From positions 2,542,001-2,606,000 of the forward strand of contig OY969919.1 in the NCBI GenBank assembly GCA_963704585.1: a stretch of DNA of 64,000 nucleotides. Direction: 5' to 3'. Below, one piece after another: positions 34,568 through 46,360 of the stretch. The DNA is from Bog-756 sp963704585. GTDB lineage: Bacteria > Actinomycetota > Acidimicrobiia > Acidimicrobiales > RAAP-2. Each line of letters opens with the position of its first letter. The stretch's first letter is position 1. The notes under the pieces were generated by a model that saw only the letters and a program-made list of their open reading frames with translations, searched no databases and was not told the origin of the DNA. Both the position numbers and the translations under genes were made by a program.

Positions 34568-34573
34568 TATACC
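34568..34573 (+). promoter_or_regulatory. Probable -10 element (TATACC) for a leaderless pnt transcript
   Basis: TATACC ends eight bases before the GTG at 34582, and no ribosome-binding sequence lies between. Transcription starting 7-9 bases after this element would begin at or just before the start codon. No good -35 hexamer is visible. This is an inference from spacing only. Confidence 0.4.
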
Positions 34574-34581
34574 TCTTGGCC

Positions 34582-35807
<1,226 letters not shown>

Positions 35808-35811
<4 letters not shown>

Positions 35812-36154
35812 GCAGCACTGTGACCACCGGCATCCTCGAGTTCGTCACGATCTTCGTCCTGGCCGCCTTCGTCGGCAACGAGGTCATCAGCAGGGTCCCG
35901 AGCATCCTGCACACGCCGCTCATGTCCGGCAGCAACGCGATCCACGGCATCATCCTCGTGGGGACGATCCTGGCGATGGGTGTGGCGCACGGCGCGCTGC
36001 AGATCACCCTCTCCTTCTTCGCGGTGCTGCTCGCGACGCTCAACATCGTCGGTGGCTTCGTCGTGACCGACCGCATGCTCGAGATGTTCAGGACCAAGCC
36101 GGACGAGCGCAGCGCCAAGAAGGAGCCGGGCGACGACTCGACGGGTGCCGCGGC

Positions 36155-36158
<4 letters not shown>
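35808..36158 (+). CDS. pntAB: NAD(P) transhydrogenase, alpha subunit part 2 (PntAB, membrane)
   Basis: A 116-residue membrane subunit starting at a GTG that overlaps the stop of pntAA. It has three hydrophobic segments (TGILEFVTIFVLAAFVGNEV; NAIHGIILVGTILAMG; ITLSFFAVLLATLNIVGGF) and the conserved VPSILHTPLMSGSNAIHGI. It supplies part of the proton channel between the NADH- and NADP-binding subunits. The charged C-terminal tail (RTKPDERSAKKEPGDDS) is typical. It is followed by pntB, again with a GTGA overlap. Confidence 0.95.
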
Positions 36159-37555
<1,397 letters not shown>

Positions 37556-37744
37556 AAGTACCGACTCGGTGGGGGCGCCACCACTCTCCGTGGAAGCGCC
37601 CGGTTCGGAGCGGTTTGGGGTATTGCTTTTCTCACCAGTCGACCGGTACGGTCGCATCCGCCATAACGCGTGGTGGAAAAAGTTGCAGCCGTCGTCGATG
37701 GTGGGCAACGACTGGTAAAATCTAAACCCTGGGGGGTTGGGTCG

Positions 37745-40736
37745 ATGGAAGTGTTCCGATTTCGTCCGTTCCGCAAGGCGCAAGCCGGACCGGCGTGTTC
37801 GTCGAGCGGTACGAGCGTCAGACGCTCGACCGGTCGGTCTCTCGTCTCCGCCGGGGCGGCCGCCGTCCTCACGCTCGGCAGCGCGGGCGTGCTGCTGGCC
37901 GACGGAGGCGCCGCGCACGCGACGTCGTCCAACCCGGCGGGCAACCCGACGTCGCCCGCGGTGTCCTACGAGGCCGACTGCACGATCAGTCTGTCCCCCG
38001 GTCAGGACGCGCCGTTCGCGACGACGCTGCAGGGCAACACCACGGTCAACCAGGCATCGCCGACCGGCGCGACCTTCGGCTTTAGCGGGACCGCGACGAC
38101 GACGATCGTCGGTCAGTTCGTCGCCAACCTCTTCACGCAGCTCGGTGGCATCGCCGGCAAGACCACACTGACACTCGCGCCGACCGAGAAGATCGGCCCG
38201 ACCGATGCGAACTCGACCGGCAGCTACACCTTCGCCCCGCCGTCCAGCGCGCCGGTACCCGACGGTGGAGCGACGATCCACAGCATCTCGTGGACCAACG
38301 GCTCCGCGACCCTCACCGGCAATTTCGAGCGCGGCGGCGGTCGGTGACGGGATCGCCGGCTCGTCGCCGGGCATCCCGCTCGCCGCGACGATCACCGCGA
38401 TCAACGGCACGTCCTCCGCGACGATCAGCCTGCCGGCGACGGCGAATTCGACGGGCGGTTCCTACGTCGGCGTCGGCAAGAACACCATGTTCAGCTTCCC
38501 GGTGAGCATCCCGTCGACGACGTTCACGACTGCGGGAGCCAACGGCCAGACCGCCGGCATCGGGGTGACCAGCATCTCGGAGTTCCTTGTCGGGGCGGCC
38601 CTGCAGCTGCCGTTCGGTGGGACGGCCGGCGACGGCACGCCCGCCTGCCTCGAGACGGGGTACGACGCACACGGCAACCCGGGCCCGCCGCAGACCGGTG
38701 TTCCCCCTAGTGGTGACCCGACCGGTGCGACCGGTCCTGCGTTCACCCCGGCCGGCCAGACGACCGCACTCCCGAGCGTCTCGCCACTTACCTTCCCGTC
38801 CGCGGCCTACGTGCTGTTGAGCAACGGCACGTCCGTCGCACAGGCCCCGGCGATCGGGACCGCGACGGCCGCATCCAGCACGTCGGTGACGGTGAACTGG
38901 ACTGCTCCGTCGGTCACCAACGGCTCGGCCGTGACGGGATACGTCGTCACGCCTTATACCGGCGAGATCCCCGGCACGCCGCAGACGTTCCCGTCGACGG
39001 CCACGACCGAAACGGTGACCGGCCTCACGTCCGGTAACACCTACTCGTTCACGGTCGCTGCGATCAACGGGTCCGGTACCGGACCCGCGTCGTCCGGCAC
39101 CAATACGGTTACGCTGACCGGCGCGACCGCTCCGGGTGCCCCGACCATCGGAACCGCCACGGCCGGGAACGCCTCGGCGACGCTCACCTGGACCGCACCG
39201 TCCAGCGACGGCGGCTCGCCGATCACCGGCTACGTCGTGACACCGTTCATCGGCGCCACGGCCCAGGCGACCCAGACCTTCAACTCGACCGCCACGTCCG
39301 AGGACGTGACCGGTCTGACCAACGGGACGACCTACACGTTCGAGGTCGCGGCGATCAACAGCGCCGGGACCGGTCCGAACTCGGCAGCCTCCAACGCCGT
39401 GACGCCCGTCTCGACGCCCGGCGCACCCACCATCGGTGCGGCGACCGGGGGTGACGGGTCCGCGACGGTGAACTGGACCGCACCGGGCAGTGACGGCGGC
39501 TCGGCGATCACGGGGTACGTGATCACGCCGACCCCGGCGTGCGGCGCCTGCACGGGCCTCACGACGGGTGCCGATTCGTCCTCGTCGTCGATCACCGGTC
39601 TCACCAACGGGACGAGCTATACGTTCACGGTCGCGGCGACCAACGCCGTCGGGACAGGCACCGCGTCCGCAGCGTCGAACGCGGTGACCCCGGCCACCAT
39701 CCCGGGGGCCCCGACCATCGGGAAGGCGACCGCGGCCGACGGTTCGGCAAGCGTCACCTGGTCGGCGGGCAGCGACGGCGGCTCACCGATCACCGGGTAC
39801 ACGGTCACGACCTTCCAGGGTGCGACCAACCTCGGCACCACCGACGTGGGCGCCGTGACCTCGACGACGATCAAGGGCCTCACCGACGGGACCACGTACA
39901 CATTCACCGTCGCGGCGACCAACGCGGTCGGCACCGGCCCTGCGTCGGCGCAGTCCAACGCGGTCACGCCGGAGAAGGCGTCCCCGGGACACATCAATGG
40001 CTACTGGCTGGTGACCTCGGACGGTGGCGTCTTCTCGAACGGCGCGGCCCCGCTCTTCGGCTCGGCCTCCTCTATCGTGCTGAACAGCCCGATCGTGGGC
40101 ATGGTCCCGACGCCGGACGGCAAGGGCTACTGGCTCGTCGCCTCCGACGGCGGTGTCTTCGCCTACGGTGACGCGACCTACGAGGGCTCGATGGGCGGTA
40201 TCGCGCTCAACTCCCCGATCGTCGGGATCGCCTCGACGCCGGACGGCAAGGGCTACTGGCTGGTCGGCTCGGACGGCGGCGTCTTCGCCTTCGGCGACGC
40301 GCGCTACCACGGCTCGATGGGCGGCACGGTCCTCAACGAGCCGGTCGTCGGCATCGCCTCTGACGGCGCCGGCGGTGGCTACTGGTTGGTCGGCTCGGAC
40401 GGCGGCGTCTTCGCCTTCGGTGGTGCCGGTTACTTCGGCTCGACCGGCGGCATGTCGCTCAACGCCCCGGTCGTGGCCATGGCCGCGGCGCCGGGTGGCA
40501 ACGGGTACTGGCTGGTCGGCTCCGACGGCGGCGTGTTCGCCTACGGCGGCGCTCCGTACGACGGCTCGGCCGGGGGCACGAGCCTCTCGGCCCCGATCGT
40601 CGGGATCAGCGCCAACGTCAGCGGGGGGTACGTCCTGGTCGGTGCCGACGGCGGCGCCTACGCCTACGGCACCGCCTTCTACGGCTCGCAGGCCACGACC
40701 ATGCTCACCTCACCGGTGGTCGGCGCAGCTTCGTGA
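37745..40736 (+). CDS. Secreted protein with four fibronectin-III domains and six GYWLVASDGG repeats (one apparent frameshift)
   Basis: ATG 37745 follows GGGGGG by eight bases, and a TAAAAT -10-like hexamer lies at 37716. The first frame holds a signal sequence (SLVSAGAAAVLTLGSAGVLL) and an N-terminal domain of unknown type, and ends at 38347. From about 38330 (a GGCGGCGGT run) a second frame continues the same domain (VGDGIAGSSPGIPLAATITA). Total length 2992 is 3n+1. Four fibronectin type III units follow (about 38840-39980; motifs such as ITGYVVTP, TSYTFTVAATNAVGTG). Then come six repeats like GYWLVGSDGGVFAFGDARYH and GSMGG to the stop. It is probably a cell-surface adhesin or matrix protein. 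The frameshift may be a sequence error. Confidence 0.85.
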
Positions 40737-40747
40737 CGCACGCGTGA

Positions 40748-40776
40748 GGGGCCGGGTCCTCCGGGGCCCGGCCCTT
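40748..40776 (+). terminator. Rho-independent-type terminator after the fibronectin-III repeat gene
   Basis: A GC hairpin with arms GGGGCCGGG and CCCGGCCC and a short loop is followed by TTT, starting 12 bases after the TGA at 40734-40736. The T run is short, so termination may be partial. Confidence 0.6.
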
Positions 40777-40800
40777 TGCGCGTCCGGAGTCGGCCGGTTT

Positions 40801-40842
40801 GGTCCTACCGGTCAGGTCCTACCGGTCAGGTCGTGCCGGTCA
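40801..40842. repeat. Three tandem 14-bp repeats GGTCCTACCGGTCA
   Basis: Two exact copies (40801-40814, 40815-40828) and a third with two changes (40829-40842) lie between the terminator and the PIN-TRAM gene, and the third covers that gene's stop codon. Each unit contains the palindromic ACCGGT or a variant of it. Function is unknown. Confidence 0.85.
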
Positions 40843-41958
40843 GGCCGAGCGGGTGAGGTGCGAACCGGCAGGTTGGTGGTCGGTCGAGAGCTTCGCGAAG
40901 ACCATCGTCCCCTGGCTGGTCGGCCGGGTCGAGAGCACGGTGACCGCGACCTCGCCCCGATCGATCAGGTGGGTCGCGTCGTTGACGACCACCATGTCGC
41001 CGTCGGGCAGGTAGCCGACCGCCTGGCGCGGTTGGCGCCCCTCGCGGATGAGCTCGATGGCGAGCTGCTCGCCGGGCAGGTGGTCGGGCGAGAGCTCCTG
41101 TGCGACGCCGCGGAGGTCGACCGCGGCGAGCTGCCACTCGGCCGCTTCGTCGACGACGTGGGGTGTGCACGTCGCGATCTGGAGCCCGGTACGCCGTGCG
41201 ACGGTCAGAAGCTTGAACGTGGGCTCGTCCTCCTCGGGAACCTCGTCGGGAGCGACGTGAACCGGCACGCCCATCTCGCGGAGCGCCTCGAGCGACTCGA
41301 GCCCGCGTCGCGCCTTCCGGGAGGTGACCGGGTCCGGCGACTCCGCCACCGACCGCACGTGGTCGACGACGAACTGCGGGACCACGATGCCGCCCGGCAA
41401 CAGGCCGGCCTTCCCGAGCACCAGGAGGAAGCGCTCCATGACGGCCGAGGCGTCGGCGAGCAGCGCGTGGCCCTGTGGGGGACCCGGCTGTGGGGCGAGG
41501 ATCCGCGAGAGACCGGCTGCAGCGATGATCTGCCGCCCCTTCACCGAGCCGAGACGCCATCCGAGCGAGGCGAGCACCCACGCGAGGCCGGCGGTCACCA
41601 GGAGGGCGTAGCCGGAACGGAGGAGGATGAGGAGCGGCAGCCCGATCACGAGGCCGAGCAGCATGCCGGTCGTCGCCACGACCGATGCGGCGAAGACCTC
41701 GCCGGGCGGCGTGTTGCGGAAGAGGAAGAGGGACCGTTGGATCCCCTTGTCGATGAGGCGACCGGCGACGCCGCCGACCACATAGCTGACCGCGGCGCCG
41801 AGGAGGAGCCCGACGACGGCGACGTGCGGGTCGGACTTCACACCCTGGGCGATCTCGTAGCCCGCCACGGAGCCCGCGAGCACGAAGAGCATGCGGAAGC
41901 CCTCGACGAAGATCATGGCGCTCGTGGTCTGCTCGACTGCTGCGTTTCGGTGCTCCAT
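40840..41958 (-). CDS. Membrane-anchored PIN-TRAM domain protein (YacL/PilT-like)
   Basis: A 372-residue protein from ATG 41958. Four hydrophobic segments in the first 150 residues (for example FRMLFVLAGSVAGYEIAQ and VFAASVVATTGMLLGLVIGL) precede a PIN-type nuclease domain (LLADASAVMERFLLVLGKAG, LPGGIVVPQFVVDHVRSVAE). A C-terminal TRAM domain follows (LPGEQLAIELIREGRQPRQA, GYLPDGDMVVVNDA). This is the YacL-like architecture common in actinobacteria. Some PIN acidic positions look changed (TCTPHVVDEA where TND..L is usual), so nuclease activity is doubtful. It may bind RNA through TRAM. It is convergent with the fibronectin-III repeat gene. Confidence 0.88.
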   Translation of the reverse strand: MEHRNAAVEQTTSAMIFVEGFRMLFVLAGSVAGYEIAQGVKSDPHVAVVGLLLGAAVSYVVGGVAGRLIDKGIQRSLFLFRNTPPGEVFAASVVATTGMLLGLVIGLPLLILLRSGYALLVTAGLAWVLASLGWRLGSVKGRQIIAAAGLSRILAPQPGPPQGHALLADASAVMERFLLVLGKAGLLPGGIVVPQFVVDHVRSVAESPDPVTSRKARRGLESLEALREMGVPVHVAPDEVPEEDEPTFKLLTVARRTGLQIATCTPHVVDEAAEWQLAAVDLRGVAQELSPDHLPGEQLAIELIREGRQPRQAVGYLPDGDMVVVNDATHLIDRGEVAVTVLSTRPTSQGTMVFAKLSTDHQPAGSHLTRSA

Positions 41959-42124
41959 GACGCTGACCACTTTGTGCTCGCGAGGTGGGCTGGACCGCCG
42001 GGGTAATTGTCGGAACGGATGTGCCGAACTTGAGGGCTGCCCGCGTCGAAATGCCATGGAATGTGGTCTACATTGGGCGGGTCGGTGCAGAAACTCCCTC
42101 GTACATGGCATGTTACCGCAGGGA

Positions 42125-42162
42125 GTGGTAGGCTAACCACATAGAGTGTTTTCAGAGCACTC
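42125..42162. promoter_or_regulatory. Two short inverted repeats upstream of the GH18-like gene
   Basis: GTGGT-N6-ACCAC (42125-42140) and GAGTG-N9-CACTC (42144-42162) lie side by side just before the start of the GH18-like gene, in a less GC-rich 200-bp region between it and the divergent PIN-TRAM gene. They are candidate operator or promoter-proximal sites. No matching site was noticed elsewhere in the window. Confidence 0.35.
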
Positions 42163-42167
42163 ACGAT

Positions 42168-44444
42168 GTGGCCGGTCGAGCCGCACGCCGCGCAACGCAC
42201 GACGATCCGATGAGACTCCTCCGCCGCCTCTCCCGCCAAGGGCCGCCCGCCGGTCCGCTCGCGCTCACCGGCGTGATCGTCCTGGACGAGGCGGGCGGGG
42301 CAGCGAGCGGAACGGTCGCCGACGAGCCCGGGCGACTCCTTCCGATGGACTCGAGCGCCGATGTCGAGCTCGGCGCGCACGGCGTCGTGGTCATCAGGGC
42401 ACCGCAGGCCGGCGGCGGTCCCCTGCCGGTCCCGGTGCTCGTGCCGTGGTCGTCGATCCGGTCGGTCTCGGCCGACGACGCCTTCGCGGACCCGGGCGGC
42501 CGGTGCGGCCAGGTGGTCGCCGTCGAGGCCGCGGGCGAGCCGTGGGCGGACGCCCCGACGACGGTACGGCTGGTGGTCCCGGCGGCCGAGGTGGCGCCCG
42601 TCCTCGCCGCGTCAGCGTCCTTCGCGGCGACGGTGCCCGGCGCCGCGGTGGCGCTCCCAGACGGCGAGTCGGTGCCTGGACCGGTCGCCGCGTTGCGTGC
42701 TCAGTGGCACCGCGGACTCGACCGGGTGCGCGGGAGCCTCGACCGCCGACGCGCCGGCCCGGTGGTGGCCGGCGGTCTCGCGCTCGCGCTGATCGCGGGG
42801 AGCGCGACGCCGATCTTCGTGACTCCGGCGAGCGGCGCGCTCGGGAGCGTCCACCATCGTCACGCCCGCGACGTGGGCAACGCCGCGGAGGCCGCAAGGC
42901 ACCCGGACGCCCACCTCGCCGCGGCGACGAGCGCGCCGGCCCCGGCGCCGCCGTCCCTCGCGGGTTCCCCGCCGCTCCAGTCTCATGAGATCTTCGGCTA
43001 CGCGCCCTACTGGACGCTGCCGCAGTCCTCGTCGTTCGACGTCAACGACCTGACAACGCTCGCGTATTTCAGCGTCGACGTGAACGGCGACGGCACGCTC
43101 GACCAGAGCGGCGCCGGTTGGAACGGCTACCAGAGCCAGGACCTGGTCGACCTCGTCAACCGCGCCCACGCGGCGGGCGACCGCGTCGTGCTGACCGTGA
43201 CCTGCTTCAGCCAGAGCGCGCTCGATGCCATCACTTCGGACCCGAACGCGCCACAGCGGCTGTCCACGGCGCTCATCGGCGCGCTGCAGGCGAAGAACCT
43301 CGACGGCGTGAACTTCGACTTCGAAGGGGAGGGAAGCGCCGATCGACAGGGGCTGACCTCGCTGATCACGCAAGTGTCGGGCGCGTTGCACGCGACGAAT
43401 CCGCACTGGCAGGTCACGATGGCGACGTACGCGAGTGCGGCGGCCGACTCGGCCGGCTTCTACGACATCGCGTCGCTGGCGCCCGCCGTCGACGGTTTCT
43501 TCGTGATGGCCTACGACATGAACGACCGCTCGACGCCGAGCCCGACGGCACCGCTCACCGGTGGCGGGTTCAACGACACCGAGGCGCTCCAGCAATTCAC
43601 CGCTGTGGTCCCGCCGCAGAAGGTGATCCTCGGCGTCCCCTACTACGGGTACGACTGGCCGACGACCGACGGGACCAATGCGGCGCAGTCGACCGGGCCC
43701 GAGTCGCCGCTCAGCGTGAGCATGATCGACGCGTCAGGCCATCCGACGTACTGGGACCCGTCGACCCAAACACCGTGGACGTCGTACCAGGTCGGGAGCC
43801 AGTGGCACGAGACGTACTTCGACGACCCGACCTCACTCGCCCTCAAGGCGGAGCTGGCTGCGCAGTACCACATCGCCGGTCTCGGGATCTGGGCGCTCGG
43901 GATGGACGGCAACGACCCGGCCATGCTCGCCGCACTGCTCGGCAACTCGCCGGCGGTCAAGGACTCGCTCGCCGGGCCGGCACCGGGGCCGCCGGGCACC
44001 GGGTACACGACGGTCGGGACCTTCGACAACGCCCAGGTCGCCCTCACCCCGTCCGGCGCTCCACCGCCCGGCGGCACCCAGGTGCTCATCGGGACGCTGA
44101 GCGCGCTCTCGACGAACGATCCCGCACTGGCGTGCCTCCAGACCGGCGCGCCGCTCGACGTCTGGTCGTTCTCGACCATGCCGGGCGTCGACGTGGTCTG
44201 GGCGTCCCAGCCGCAGGACTGCGCGACGGCCATCTGGATCTTCGCGACGCCGCCGTCGGCGACCGGTCCACCGAGCTCTCCGACCACGCCGGCCCCGACC
44301 ACCACGACCACCGCGCCCCCGTCCTCGCCACCGACGACGTGGAGCACACTCCCGCCGACCACCACGACCGTGCCGCCCACGACCACCACGTCGACGTCGA
44401 CCACCACGACATCGACGACCTCGACGACCACGCCGGGCGGTTAG
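42168..44444 (+). CDS. Type II membrane-anchored GH18-like glycosyl hydrolase with Thr-rich tail
   Basis: About 758 residues from GTG 42168 (ATG 42210 is an alternative, 14 residues shorter). A cytoplasmic N-terminal region of about 195 residues has no known domain. A single transmembrane segment follows (about 198-215, PVVAGGLALALIAGSATPIF). The external part has a glycosyl hydrolase 18/chitinase-like domain: FGYAPYWTLPQSSSFDVNDL, catalytic motif LDGVNFDFEGEG (general acid E386), FFVMAYDMND and LGVPYYGYDWPT. The C-terminal about 60 residues are Thr/Pro-rich. Members act on N-acetylglucosamine polymers or peptidoglycan-like glycans, sometimes in spore germination. A role in cell-wall remodelling is inferred. 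Confidence 0.88.
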   Translation: MAGRAARRATHDDPMRLLRRLSRQGPPAGPLALTGVIVLDEAGGAASGTVADEPGRLLPMDSSADVELGAHGVVVIRAPQAGGGPLPVPVLVPWSSIRSVSADDAFADPGGRCGQVVAVEAAGEPWADAPTTVRLVVPAAEVAPVLAASASFAATVPGAAVALPDGESVPGPVAALRAQWHRGLDRVRGSLDRRRAGPVVAGGLALALIAGSATPIFVTPASGALGSVHHRHARDVGNAAEAARHPDAHLAAATSAPAPAPPSLAGSPPLQSHEIFGYAPYWTLPQSSSFDVNDLTTLAYFSVDVNGDGTLDQSGAGWNGYQSQDLVDLVNRAHAAGDRVVLTVTCFSQSALDAITSDPNAPQRLSTALIGALQAKNLDGVNFDFEGEGSADRQGLTSLITQVSGALHATNPHWQVTMATYASAAADSAGFYDIASLAPAVDGFFVMAYDMNDRSTPSPTAPLTGGGFNDTEALQQFTAVVPPQKVILGVPYYGYDWPTTDGTNAAQSTGPESPLSVSMIDASGHPTYWDPSTQTPWTSYQVGSQWHETYFDDPTSLALKAELAAQYHIAGLGIWALGMDGNDPAMLAALLGNSPAVKDSLAGPAPGPPGTGYTTVGTFDNAQVALTPSGAPPPGGTQVLIGTLSALSTNDPALACLQTGAPLDVWSFSTMPGVDVVWASQPQDCATAIWIFATPPSATGPPSSPTTPAPTTTTTAPPSSPPTTWSTLPPTTTTVPPTTTTSTSTTTTSTTSTTTPGG

Positions 44445-44503
44445 GGCGACAGGCTCAGCCTGCCGTGGGTCACTCCGGCGGCGGCTATCCTCGTCAGACG
44501 CTC

Positions 44504-44576
44504 GGGGGTGTAGCTCAGCTGGTAGAGCGCTACGTTCGCAATGTAGAAGTCGGCGGTTCGAGTCCGCTCACCTCCA
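44504..44576 (+). tRNA. tRNA-Ala (anticodon CGC)
   Basis: A 73-nt cloverleaf can be drawn by hand. Acceptor arms GGGGGTG/CACCTCC include the G3-U70 wobble pair that identifies alanine tRNA. The D-arm reads GCTCAGCTGGTAGAGC, the anticodon stem is CTACG/TGTAG with loop TTCGCAA (anticodon CGC), and the T-arm is GGCGG TTCGAGT CCGCT. The discriminator base is A, and CCA is not encoded. It lies at the edge of the degenerate accessory segment. Confidence 0.95.
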
Positions 44577-44799
44577 CTCGGCATTTCACAATTTGGATTC
44601 GGATTCGCGTGCCCGTCCGCCGGGGTGCAAGCCGCTGACGTGCAGCCTCGCGATCGGCCTTCGCGTTACCCACAGGGTTTTCGAGGCGGAATTCATCGAC
44701 GAACTATCACGAGTGCCGTACGCAGCCTTATGCAAGTGAGCACGCGCCACACCGTCAACACGCTGGACGTTCACGCGAAGTCGGCATCGAAGTAGTTGA
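44577..44799. other. Spacer between tRNA-Ala and the IS element, no gene seen
   Basis: About 220 bp, less GC-rich than the left part of the window. It includes a direct GGATTCGGATTCG and no convincing reading frame. No integrase fragment and no copy of the tRNA 3' end was recognised here or near 55 kb, so an integrative-element attachment site cannot be claimed. Confidence 0.5.
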
Positions 44800-44829
44800 G
44801 TCCCAACGAGTGGTGTACGAGCCGGTGAG
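44800..44829 (+). repeat. Left terminal inverted repeat of the IS256-type element
   Basis: It matches the reverse complement of 46238-46267 with mismatches only at positions 7, 20 and 25 of 30. The sequence starts GTCCCAACGAGTGG. Confidence 0.88.
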
Positions 44830-44913
44830 CTGAGGGAGGGTCCCCCAGACGCGACAGTCACCGCGTCAACCTCAAGAAGCAGTTCCCACACAACCAACTT
44901 GAGGAGGATCACG

Positions 44914-46202
44914 GTGACTGTCCCTACCACTATCGACGCGGCCGCCTGGCTGGGCAAGTATCTCGAGGGCGACGACGGCGACACGGATCTGGCCCGGGCG
45001 ATGCTCGCGGCGTTCGCGGAGGCGTTGATGTCGGCCCAGGCGTCGATGCAGTGCAACGCCGCCTACGGGGAGCGCACCGAGGAGCGGGAGAACTCCCGCA
45101 ACGGGTATCGGCTCCGGCCGTGGGACACCCGGGTCGGCACGATCGACCTGGCGGTCCCGAAGCTGCGCCGGGGGGTGTACTCGCCGGAGTTCCTGCTGCT
45201 GCCGCGCCGGCGGGCCGAGCAGGCGCTGGTGGCGGTGATCTGCCAGGCCTACGTGGAGGGGGTGTCCACCCGGCGGGTCGACGACCTGGTCAAGGCCATG
45301 GGGATCGAGGGGATGTCCCGCTCGGAGGTGTCCCGCCTGGCCGCCGAGCTCGACGCCAAGGTGGCCGAGTTCCGGGACCGGCCGCTCGATACCGGCCCGT
45401 ACCGCTATTTGTGGATCGACGCTCTCACCCAGCGGGTCCGAGAGGGCGGCCGGGTGGTGAACGTCTCGGCGGTGATCGCCACCGCCGCCAACGCCGAGGG
45501 CCGCCGGGAGATCGTCGGGTTCGACATCGTGACCACCGAGGACACCGCCGCGTGGACCGAGTTCCTGCGCGGCCTGGTGGCCCGGGGCCTCTCCGGGGTG
45601 GAGCTGGTCATCTCCGACGCCCACGGCGGGATCAAGGCGGCCATCGCCACGGTGCTGGCGGAGGCCACCTGGCAGCGGTGCCGAACGCACTTCATGGCCA
45701 ATCTGGCCTCCCGGGTGCCCAAGGCCAACTGGCCGATGATCGCCACCTTGGTGCGCTCCATCTTCGAGCAGCCCGACCGGGACGCCACCTGGGCCCAGCT
45801 CGGCGACGTGGTCGACAAGCTGACCCAGGCCGGGTTCGTCGACGTGGCGGTCTACCTGCTCGACGCCGCCGACGACATCTGGCCTTCACCGCCTTCCCGA
45901 CCGAGCACTGGCCGAAGATCCGGTCCAACAACCCCCAGGAACGGCTGAACAAGGAGATCCGCCGGCGCACCGACGTGGTCGGGATCTTCCCCAACCGCCC
46001 GGCGGTGATCCGCCTGGTCGGGGCCATCCTGGCCGAGCAGACCGACGAGTGGGCCATCGCCAAGCGCTACATGAGCGTCGAGTCGCTCAAGGCGGCCGAA
46101 AGCCGAACAGGCGAAATTCGACCCGAGACCGGCCATGGAGGCCGCCGCTGGATGAGCACCAACCCCGACACCGGAAGGCACACCATCGACACGACAACGT
46201 AG
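44914..46202 (+). pseudogene. IS256-family (mutator-type) transposase, frameshifted
   Basis: GTG 44914 follows a GAGGAGG ribosome-binding sequence. The first frame runs to about base 45880 and has the N-terminal DNA-binding region (ERENSRNGYRLRPWDTRVG), the first two catalytic Asp motifs (YLWIDALTQRVREGG; VISDAHGGIKAAI) and CRTHFMANLASRVPK. Homology then moves to another frame: LAFTAFPTEHWPKIRSNNP, then QERLNKEIRRRTDVVGIFPN, which carries the catalytic Glu. The length of 1289 bases is one short of a multiple of three, so a single missing base at about 45876-45884 (ATCTGGCC read for ATCCTGGCC) explains it. The protein would otherwise be full length. Confidence 0.88.
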
Positions 46203-46237
46203 AGTCAGATCAACAGGTTGACGCGAGGGCTTCGCAC

Positions 46238-46267
46238 CTCACGGGCTTGTACACCACTCGCTGGGAC
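46238..46267 (-). repeat. Right terminal inverted repeat of the IS256-type element
   Basis: Reverse complement of the left end, 27 of 30 positions identical. The outermost bases read GTCCCAGCGAGTGG on the minus strand. Confidence 0.88.
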
Positions 46268-46360
46268 GTGACCGTCCGACTTCGTTCAACCATTAAGCCC
46301 CAGGCACCGGATCGCTTGGAGGCAGGTCTTCAAGCTCCATCGCTCCCTACAGTGGGGAAC

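Larger units (their letters stand above)
44800..46267 (+). mobile_element. IS256-family insertion sequence
   Basis: The element is bounded by 30-bp terminal inverted repeats with 27 of 30 identical positions (44800-44829 and 46238-46267, beginning GTCCCA and containing CGAGTGGTGTAC). It carries one transposase gene of the mutator/IS256 type. The length of about 1.47 kb is normal for that family. No 8-9 bp target duplication is visible next to the repeats, so one flank may have been rearranged or the ends lie a few bases off. Because the transposase frame is interrupted, the copy is probably inactive unless the interruption is a sequence error. Confidence 0.85.
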
